A stretch of DNA of 44,570 bases, from positions 1 to 44,570 of the forward strand of contig JAOAKO010000005.1 of the NCBI GenBank assembly GCA_026413625.1, read 5' to 3'. Below, one piece after another: positions 39,331 to 44,570 of the stretch. The number at the start of each line of letters is the position of its first letter. Positions within the stretch are counted from its first letter, which is position 1. The translations under genes were made by a program, and so were the position numbers. The notes beneath the pieces are model-generated. The model had not been told where the DNA came from and ran no database searches. It saw only the letters and a list, made by a program, of their open reading frames with translations. Source of the DNA: Microcaldota archaeon. Lineage in GTDB: Archaea; Micrarchaeota; Micrarchaeia; CABMEP01.

Positions 39331-40392
39331 ATGGAAAGCTTAATCAAATCTGTTACAGGACACACTGAGGCTGAGTCAAATCTTGGTCCAGTCGAAAGAA
39401 TTAAGATCGCAGTCGTGGGCTGCGGTGGTGGAGGAAACAATACCCTTCAGAGACTTCTCAAATACGGTGTCAAGGGTGCAGACTTGATTGCAGTAAACAC
39501 TGACAATCAGCACTTGCTGACATTGGACGAGAGAATTCAGAAGATTCTTGTTGGTAAATCAATAACAAGAGGTCTGGGTGCTGGAGGATATGTTGACGTA
39601 GGAAGAAAGGCTGCAGAAATAGACAAGCCTTTAATAGAGAGAGCACTTAAGGATGCACAACTCGTATTCATATGTGCAGGTATGGGAGGAGGTACAGGTA
39701 CCGGAACTGCTCCTGTCGTTGCAGAGATTGCAAAGGAACAGGGCGCAATAGTGGTAGCAATGGTTACCTACCCATTCGCACTTGAAAAGGCAAGAAGATC
39801 AAAGGCAGACGAAGGTATCCAGGCGCTAAGGAAACACGCAGACAGTGTCATTATAATTGACAACAACAGACTGGTTCAGCTCGTGCCAAACCTTCCAATG
39901 AACGAGGCGTTCGGTGTCGCAGATGAGATTCTCGCAAGAGCAATCGGTGGTCTTGTCTGGACAATCACACAACCTTCATTAATCAACATCGACTTTGCAG
40001 ATGTAAGAGCAATCATGTCTGCAGGAGACGTTGGTTTCATTGCAGTAGGCGAAGGAAGAGGAACAAACAAGGTTCAGGCTGCAGCTGAAGGAGTTCTTAA
40101 GAACAGACTGCTTGATGTTGACTTTGAAGGCGCAAAGGGCGCTTTGATCCACATCTCTGGTGGAAACGACCTAACACTCGGAGACGCGATCAAGGCAGGA
40201 GAAATCATAACTGAAAGAATGGATTCAACAGCAAGCGTCAAGTGGGGCGCAAGACTCATACCGGGATATGACGGCAAGATAGAAATCGTTGCAATCGTAA
40301 CCGGAGTCAAGGGAGCAAGCGTAGTTGGAGTCCCGCTTGAGGAACAAAAGGCTGAATCACCAGTATACGGTGACATTGAGATAATTGGTTAA
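39331..40392 (+). CDS. ftsZ1: Cell division GTPase FtsZ, first paralogue
   Basis: The 353-aa tubulin-like GTPase builds the division ring. It has the nucleotide-binding [26 protein letters not shown], the tubulin signature [44 protein letters not shown] and [18 protein letters not shown] (T7 loop catalytic region). The N-terminal extension is short. The C-terminus ends YGDIEIIG without a long linker. The ribosome site is gaggcgattgta. Its codons appear more C-ending than neighbouring genes by eye, fitting high expression. It is followed by a hairpin and ftsZ2. Paralogue numbering is by gene order only. Confidence 0.96.
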   Translation: MESLIKSVTGHTEAESNLGPVERIKIAVVGCGGGGNNTLQRLLKYGVKGADLIAVNTDNQHLLTLDERIQKILVGKSITRGLGAGGYVDVGRKAAEIDKPLIERALKDAQLVFICAGMGGGTGTGTAPVVAEIAKEQGAIVVAMVTYPFALEKARRSKADEGIQALRKHADSVIIIDNNRLVQLVPNLPMNEAFGVADEILARAIGGLVWTITQPSLINIDFADVRAIMSAGDVGFIAVGEGRGTNKVQAAAEGVLKNRLLDVDFEGAKGALIHISGGNDLTLGDAIKAGEIITERMDSTASVKWGARLIPGYDGKIEIVAIVTGVKGASVVGVPLEEQKAESPVYGDIEIIG

Positions 40393-40401
40393 TTTGATTA
40401 G

Positions 40402-40420
40402 CTGGCTGCTTTGCAGCCAG
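40402..40420 (+). terminator. Hairpin between ftsZ1 and ftsZ2
   Basis: CTGGCTGC-TTT-GCAGCCAG is a perfect 8-bp stem with a 3-nt loop, 9 nt after the ftsZ1 stop. No T-run follows directly, so it is more likely an attenuator, processing site or mRNA-stability element than a full terminator. The ftsZ2 ribosome site begins about 35 nt later. Confidence 0.55.
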
Positions 40421-40469
40421 TCCAGTTTAATTATTAGCTGGAAAATTATATTTGAGGCAGGGTGTTAAA

Positions 40470-41546
40470 ATGGAAAGTTTCCTGAGTTCGTTTACATCTG
40501 GAACCACAGTTAAGGCGGCCAAGGCACCGGAGAAGGATTACCTTGGATCTGACAAGATCAGAATCTCTGTAGTAGGAGTTGGTGGAGGAGGATGCAACAG
40601 CATCACAAGAATAATGAGATCTGGAATAAAGACAGCAGACACAATAGCGATTAACACCGATGTAAACCACCTAAAGATAACAGAGGCCCACAAGAGATTG
40701 TTAATCGGTCAGTCGATAACGAGAGGTCTTGGTGCCGGAGGATATCCAGAGGTTGCAAGAAAGGCTGCCGAGGCATCAAAGGACAAATTAGCAGAGGCAT
40801 TAAGCGGAGCAGATTTAGTATTTCTTACAGCAGGTATGGGAGGGGGTACAGGTACAGGTGCTGCACCAGTGGTTGCAGAAGTTGCTAAGAGAGAGGGCGC
40901 GATAGTAGTCGGTATGGTCACATACCCGTTCTCTCTTGAGAGAGCAAGAACAGAAAAGGCAAGATGGGGATTGGAAGAATTAAGAAAGGCATGCGACACT
41001 GTGGTTGTAATAGACAACAACAGATTGGTCCAATACGTGCCAAACCTTCCAATGAACGAGGCGTTCAACGTAGCAGATGAGATTCTTGCAAGAGCAATAA
41101 AGGGAATCTCTGACACAATTATGACCCCATCATTAATTAACATCGACTTTGCGGACATAAGAGCAATCATGGGCAACGGTGGAGTTGCAATGCTCTCCGT
41201 TGGAGAAGGAAAGGGAACGAACAAGGTTGAAGACGCAATAAAGAGCACGCTCGAACACCCGTTGCTTGATGTCAGCTACGAAGGTGCAAAGGGAGCTCTC
41301 ATTCACATTGCAGGTGGAGCGAACCTTACGCTTGGTGAGGCAACCAAGATCGGTGAGGGAATAACTGCAGCGTTTGACAACAATGCAAACGTCATCTGGG
41401 GAGCAAGACTCATGCCAGAGCTTGGCGACAAGGTTGTTGTAACTGCAATCATGACTGGAGTTACATCCACATCATTGCTTGGCAACCTTGAGCCACAGAA
41501 ACAGGAACACAAGGCATATGAAATGATAGAAGAAGTGGTTTGGTAA
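40470..41546 (+). CDS. ftsZ2: Cell division GTPase FtsZ, second paralogue
   Basis: The start is ATG 40470, preceded by agggtgttaaa; the ORF track used an upstream TTG. The 358-aa protein has [72 protein letters not shown] and [16 protein letters not shown], so GTP binding and hydrolysis residues are intact. It is closely similar to the first FtsZ over the core and differs at both ends; the C-terminus is YEMIEEVVW. Many archaea use two FtsZs with distinct roles, in ring assembly and constriction. Tandem arrangement suggests co-regulation. Confidence 0.96.
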   Translation: MESFLSSFTSGTTVKAAKAPEKDYLGSDKIRISVVGVGGGGCNSITRIMRSGIKTADTIAINTDVNHLKITEAHKRLLIGQSITRGLGAGGYPEVARKAAEASKDKLAEALSGADLVFLTAGMGGGTGTGAAPVVAEVAKREGAIVVGMVTYPFSLERARTEKARWGLEELRKACDTVVVIDNNRLVQYVPNLPMNEAFNVADEILARAIKGISDTIMTPSLINIDFADIRAIMGNGGVAMLSVGEGKGTNKVEDAIKSTLEHPLLDVSYEGAKGALIHIAGGANLTLGEATKIGEGITAAFDNNANVIWGARLMPELGDKVVVTAIMTGVTSTSLLGNLEPQKQEHKAYEMIEEVVW

Positions 41547-41575
41547 CCGCTTATCTGTCATTACAATCGCCTTAA

Positions 41576-41630
41576 TTTTTTCTTTTTATTTTCTTTTGTT
41601 TTCCGCTCTTTTTATTTTATTTGCTGAAAT
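41576..41630 (+). terminator. Oligo-T terminator after ftsZ2
   Basis: Several T-runs on the plus strand (attttttctttttattttcttttg and onward) follow the ftsZ2 stop by about 30 nt without a stable hairpin. This is the usual archaeal termination signal. A TATA-like tatatttta for the next gene follows at about 41635. Confidence 0.65.
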
Positions 41631-41668
41631 ATAGATATATTTTAATTCTTTTAGAGCCAAAATAGCAT

Positions 41669-42550
41669 ATGACAGAACCAAAAGAATCGAAAGTTGAAAA
41701 GAGAAAAGAGCAGCTGATTAAGCTGCACAAAAGCAATATATTACTCATACTTTTCGCTGTTTTCTTTGTCCTATATTTATTGACGAAATCGGTTTTAATG
41801 GCGTTCTTATCTGGACTGACGTTAATTTCTTTATTTATTCTCGACATATATGTAAGTGCTGCGCAGACAAGCTGGAAACAGGAATTGATTGAGGTAGGAA
41901 AGGCTGCGCTGGTTGCGATAATAGTGTGGTACTTGGTTTCATTCCTTCTTGGAACTTCCGTCCCAATCAGCGGAGTTGTTTCCTGTTCTCTGCTTCCTTC
42001 ATATGAAAGGGGGGATTTCGTCATTGTTCAAGGGATAAAGCCGCAGGATATAAACGCTCCGACAATTGAAATCACTCGGAGCGAACTGGACGAAGTCATG
42101 AAATCAAAGGTTCTCTGCGGCCCAACTCAAAATGGAACAGTAAACTATTCATGTCAATCGATGTGCCCAAGGATCTCTTCTAAGACAAAAGAACTGATCG
42201 GTTACTCGCCAGAATGCGTCAGAAAAATAATTGTAAAGGGACAGGAAATTAAAGAGAACCTCGGGAACGACGTTGTTGTTTATGCTGCACATATAAATGG
42301 AACTTACATAAATATGGATATCGTGCATAGGGTATTTGCAAAACTGAAGGTTGATGGCAAATACTATCTTCTCATGAAAGGAGACAATAATAACTACATG
42401 GACATTTCGTATTTTGATATTGTAAGTGAGCAGGACATCAAAGGAAAAGTGATATTTAGAATTCCAATATTAGGATATATAAAGCTCGTAATAAGCGGAC
42501 CTGCATATTACGGGGAACCGGAAGGATGCGACACTATTTTGCTTCATTGA
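41669..42550 (+). CDS. Signal peptidase I-like protein (S26B)
   Basis: The 293-aa membrane protein has two N-terminal hydrophobic helices (about 25-62), a third (WYLVSFLLG, about 83-95), and an extracytoplasmic catalytic region. SGVVSCSLLPSYERGDFVIV matches the catalytic-serine box of signal peptidases (usually SMxPT). MDIVHRVFAKL matches the histidine that replaces lysine in the archaeal/ER-type S26B enzymes, and LLMKGDNNNYMD matches the conserved GD box. An insertion of about 90 residues rich in Cys (CGPTQNG, CQSMCPR, PECVRK) lies between the boxes. It cleaves leader peptides of exported proteins. Its last 7 nt overlap the convergent MFS gene. Confidence 0.87.
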   Translation: MTEPKESKVEKRKEQLIKLHKSNILLILFAVFFVLYLLTKSVLMAFLSGLTLISLFILDIYVSAAQTSWKQELIEVGKAALVAIIVWYLVSFLLGTSVPISGVVSCSLLPSYERGDFVIVQGIKPQDINAPTIEITRSELDEVMKSKVLCGPTQNGTVNYSCQSMCPRISSKTKELIGYSPECVRKIIVKGQEIKENLGNDVVVYAAHINGTYINMDIVHRVFAKLKVDGKYYLLMKGDNNNYMDISYFDIVSEQDIKGKVIFRIPILGYIKLVISGPAYYGEPEGCDTILLH

Positions 42551-43782
42551 TTAACTTCTGCTTTTAGAAGAATAAAAGAAATCAGAGCGGCAAATCCTGA
42601 AATAAAGAACGACAGCAAGGGCGATATGTCCCATAAGAAACCGAAAACAAGGCCTGAAGCGATTATCATGACACCTGTAACGGTCTGATATGCCCCAAAC
42701 GCACCGCCCATTTCCTTCTTTTTAACAAGGAAAGAAATATATGATTTAGACTCCACCTCAAACATTCCCATTCCTATGCTATATAATATCAGCGCAAATC
42801 CGAAAATCATAAATGATAGCATATTATCTGACTTTTGGAATTCGAAAAGCTGGACGAAAAATACTAGCAAGAAGGAAATCGCTACAAGAAGCAGAGAGAA
42901 CCTTATTCCCTGCTCCTTAGTAATCTTCAAATTGAATTTTTGTGAAATAAAATTCAATATCGAAGTGCCTATTAAGTAAAAGATTGAGTAGATCAGACTG
43001 AGGGTGATTACACCTGAAAGAACTAAACCCACTTTACTTGCTTGCAAGTAAATAAATGCTATGGGAGGTGCGAATAGAAAGAACGGAGCAAGTGAAAATA
43101 ATAACCTCTTAAATCTGTCCCCGTATTCTAAAGAAAAAGATTGGCCTATCGACTTATGATTTCGCTCTGGTTTTCTAAGTTCAACATCTTTAACAAAGAT
43201 TAATATTACGATTACACCAAGCAAACCCGGAATAAGGGATATGATAAAAAGATTCCTTACTGTGTTTTCAAAATCAACAGTTAATGCTGCAACAAATAAA
43301 AGTGCGATTAATGGACCGAGTATCGCCCCTAGCGTGTCAAGCATTCTGTGGAGGGCAAAACCGGCTCTTCTTTCTTCTATTGTTTTTCCTACGGAAGAAG
43401 CAAGAAGCGCATCTCTCGGCGCGTCCCGTATTGCCTTGCCTGTCCTTTCAATTGTTCTCGCGGCAAGAAATTCTGGCCATGTTGCAGTAAATGCAAATGC
43501 GCCTTTCATTAGAGAAGAAAGCAAATAACCCACAGCAATTACAGGCTTTCTCTTTCCTATTTTATCTGAATACCATCCAAATAAAAATGACAGAAGGCGC
43601 TCTGCAGCCTTTGCTATTCCTTCTATCAATCCTATTATGAAACCGCTTGCGCCAAGAACGTTTGCCAAAAACAAAGGCATAACTGCTGCGATCATCTCAG
43701 AAGAAGCATCTGTAAGCATGCTTACGATGCCTAGCCAAAGCACGTTACTTTTTTTATCTTTTCCATTTTTTGCTTGCTTCAT
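42544..43782 (-). CDS. Major facilitator superfamily transporter
   Basis: The 412-aa protein has about 12 hydrophobic helices. It carries the MFS loop-2/3 motif GWYSDKIGKRKPVIAVGYLL and the matching R-rich loop (RTGKAIRDAPRDALLASSVG), which resembles the 'MFS permease, YfkF/arabinose-efflux-like' group found in many archaea. The N-terminus is short and basic (KQAKNGKDKKSN). The substrate cannot be inferred. Upstream is a direct repeat TTCTTACTTG spaced 17 bp (43799-43825), overlapping the probable promoter. It converges with the signal peptidase gene. Confidence 0.88.
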   Translation of the reverse strand: MKQAKNGKDKKSNVLWLGIVSMLTDASSEMIAAVMPLFLANVLGASGFIIGLIEGIAKAAERLLSFLFGWYSDKIGKRKPVIAVGYLLSSLMKGAFAFTATWPEFLAARTIERTGKAIRDAPRDALLASSVGKTIEERRAGFALHRMLDTLGAILGPLIALLFVAALTVDFENTVRNLFIISLIPGLLGVIVILIFVKDVELRKPERNHKSIGQSFSLEYGDRFKRLLFSLAPFFLFAPPIAFIYLQASKVGLVLSGVITLSLIYSIFYLIGTSILNFISQKFNLKITKEQGIRFSLLLVAISFLLVFFVQLFEFQKSDNMLSFMIFGFALILYSIGMGMFEVESKSYISFLVKKKEMGGAFGAYQTVTGVMIIASGLVFGFLWDISPLLSFFISGFAALISFILLKAEVNQ

Positions 43783-43798
43783 ATTTTATCTTCTCAGC

Positions 43799-43825
43799 CA
43801 AGTAAGAATAAAATGCAAGTAAGAA
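43799..43825. promoter_or_regulatory. Direct repeat CAAGTAAGAA upstream of the MFS gene
   Basis: Two identical 10-bp copies (43799-43808 and 43816-43825) are spaced 17 bp apart and flank an AT-rich TATA-like element (attttatt on the minus strand). They lie 17-43 nt before the transporter ATG and could be a regulator's binding sites. Confidence 0.4.
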
Positions 43826-43852
43826 AGCTAATTCGATAAATTATTTCTTAAT

Positions 43853-43879
43853 TATGAAAAAATGAAAAAAAGAAAAAAA
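43853..43879 (-). terminator. Oligo-T terminator of the 120-aa membrane protein gene
   Basis: On the minus strand, two runs of seven T (tttttttctttttttcattttttc) directly follow the stop of the gene at 43880. No hairpin is needed in archaea. Confidence 0.65.
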
Positions 43880-44242
43880 TTACGCCTCTTTTGCCACTTC
43901 AAAGATTTCCCTTAAGCAGACTACTGCAAGGCCCGGAGCGACAAAGAAGACCATATTCTGAGTTATTGATATGAGCGCAACGCTGACGTCTCCAAGCTGC
44001 AATGCCCTCATCAGGGATTCGAACATTCCTGCCGCAATCAGGAATCCTATGTTTGCCAATACATATCTGTCAAGCTCTTTGTCAGTCACATTTGCCAGCC
44101 CTACAATTATACCTAGCATTCCTAAGACTGCAAGATTTACATTTAATCCCCCTAAACCCTTAGGGAATAATCCAAGTAAAACAGCTGCAATTATGCCAAG
44201 GACAAAGGCCCATGGTCCTATTCCCTGCAATGTTTCTCTCAT
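43880..44242 (-). CDS. Small four-helix membrane protein, unknown
   Basis: The 120-aa protein has four hydrophobic helices: WAFVLGIIAAVLLGLF, NLAVLGMLGIIVGLANV, YVLANIGFLIAAGMF and VALISITQNMVFFVAPGLAVV. The pattern TDKELDRYVLANIGF between helices 2 and 3 is polar. I have an impression of similar small proteins next to surface-layer-like genes in uncultivated archaea but cannot name a family. It follows the truncated surface protein gene on the same strand by 13 nt, so they share an operon. Confidence 0.72.
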   Translation of the reverse strand: MRETLQGIGPWAFVLGIIAAVLLGLFPKGLGGLNVNLAVLGMLGIIVGLANVTDKELDRYVLANIGFLIAAGMFESLMRALQLGDVSVALISITQNMVFFVAPGLAVVCLREIFEVAKEA

Positions 44243-44255
44243 TTAATTCACCCCA

Positions 44256-44570
44256 TTAATATTTTTTGAATAAGCTGTATTGCTTGAGTTCTGATCTCTT
44301 TGTAAGATAGAACTCGGCAAGTATGAATATTGTTATCAGGATTGCTGCAATTACTCTTATATTGTGTGTTGATTCTGAGAAAACTATCTCTTCAGGAGTC
44401 GGAAGGTATGGAATTCCTGTATGCATCAGTCCAATTGCATATGACTGTGAGCTGTAGGAATATAGTTTCTTGCTTACTGTGTAGGTCACTGTCTTTGTCT
44501 CTCCAATAGCGGCCGATCCCAAGTTGAATTGAATAACCGGATCCTCATTCAGGATTGTGAAGTTGGAGGT
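44256..44570 (-). CDS. Surface protein, C-terminal part (runs off right edge)
   Basis: The ORF track began this frame at an internal TTG (44522), but it stays open to the window edge, giving at least 104 residues. The visible part is a beta-rich extracytoplasmic segment (FTILNEDPVIQFNLGSAAIG, ETKTVTYTVSKKLYSY), resembling the Ig-like repeats of archaeal surface proteins. It is followed by one transmembrane helix (IRVIAAILITIFILAEFYL) and a short basic cytoplasmic tail (KRSELKQYSLFKKY). This is a C-terminal anchor layout, with the N-terminus outside the cell. Full size and function are unknown. Confidence 0.8.
   Translation of the reverse strand, partial: TSNFTILNEDPVIQFNLGSAAIGETKTVTYTVSKKLYSYSSQSYAIGLMHTGIPYLPTPEEIVFSESTHNIRVIAAILITIFILAEFYLTKRSELKQYSLFKKY

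Noticed and set aside
40709-41248. Minus-strand ORF of 179 aa inside ftsZ2
   Set aside because: A shadow of the strongly biased ftsZ2 coding strand, with no start signal.

Overview
The window reads as a gene-dense archaeal chromosome segment. Archaeal markers are MBF1, FEN1 with a C-terminal PCNA-binding peptide, archaeal-type methionine adenosyltransferase, fibrillarin, separate Kae1 and Bud32, archaeal TyrRS, ribosomal protein eL41, two FtsZ paralogues, introns in the anticodon loops of tRNA genes, a C/D box sRNA, TATA boxes about 26 nt before start codons (leaderless messages), and GGTGA-type Shine-Dalgarno sites inside operons. Small size, degenerate paralogues and many short membrane-anchored secreted proteins suggest a DPANN-like lineage. 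That placement is inference; no rRNA gene is present.

Layout. 1-535: start of a secreted beta-helix repeat protein cut by the left edge. 545-3514: site-2 protease, divergent to MBF1 and FEN1. 3540-9010 (minus): small basic protein, HEAT-repeat protein coupled to a kinase-like protein, methionine adenosyltransferase, and a TPR-AAA+ protein with a C-terminal membrane anchor. 9087-13722: membrane protein, a bacterial-type ThrRS, PolX. 13778-18567: Kazal-like and thioredoxin/DsbA-like anchored proteins (the Dsb-like one without catalytic cysteines), an mTERF-like protein, tRNA-Asp, tRNA-Tyr (intron), FlpA, tRNA-Arg (intron) and small proteins. 18602-20583: Fe-S assembly operon (Cys-rich HTH regulator, IscS, IscU). 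20669-25460: corrinoid adenosyltransferase, Na/Pi transporter, C/D box sRNA, then kae1, diadenylate cyclase, bud32. 25493-30822 (minus): eL41, a 55-aa basic protein, ThiF/MoeB-like E1, endonuclease IV-like protein, a cysteine desulfurase paralogue lacking the PLP lysine, and B12-dependent ribonucleotide reductase. 30936-35366: TyrRS, tRNA-His, histidine kinase and response regulator. 35367-38710: ferritin-like protein, an unrecognised helical protein, an EF-Tu/SelB-like protein with a dead G domain, and Sua5. 38741-41546: DUF134 regulator, paired palindromes, ftsZ1 and ftsZ2. 41669-44570: signal peptidase, MFS transporter, four-helix membrane protein, and the C-terminus of a surface protein cut by the right edge.

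Links between genes. Sua5, Kae1 and Bud32 supply most of the t6A tRNA-modification pathway; Pcc1 and Cgi121 are not seen here. The corrinoid adenosyltransferase makes the cofactor the class II ribonucleotide reductase needs. The HTH protein, IscS and IscU form a probable self-regulated Fe-S operon. FlpA is the methylase that works with C/D box sRNAs such as the one at 22899-22974. TyrRS and its tRNA-Tyr are both present.

The ORF track misses the two edge-truncated genes (the right one is listed only from an internal TTG) and the two short genes at 30532-30822. Several of its starts are moved here using Shine-Dalgarno or TATA spacing.
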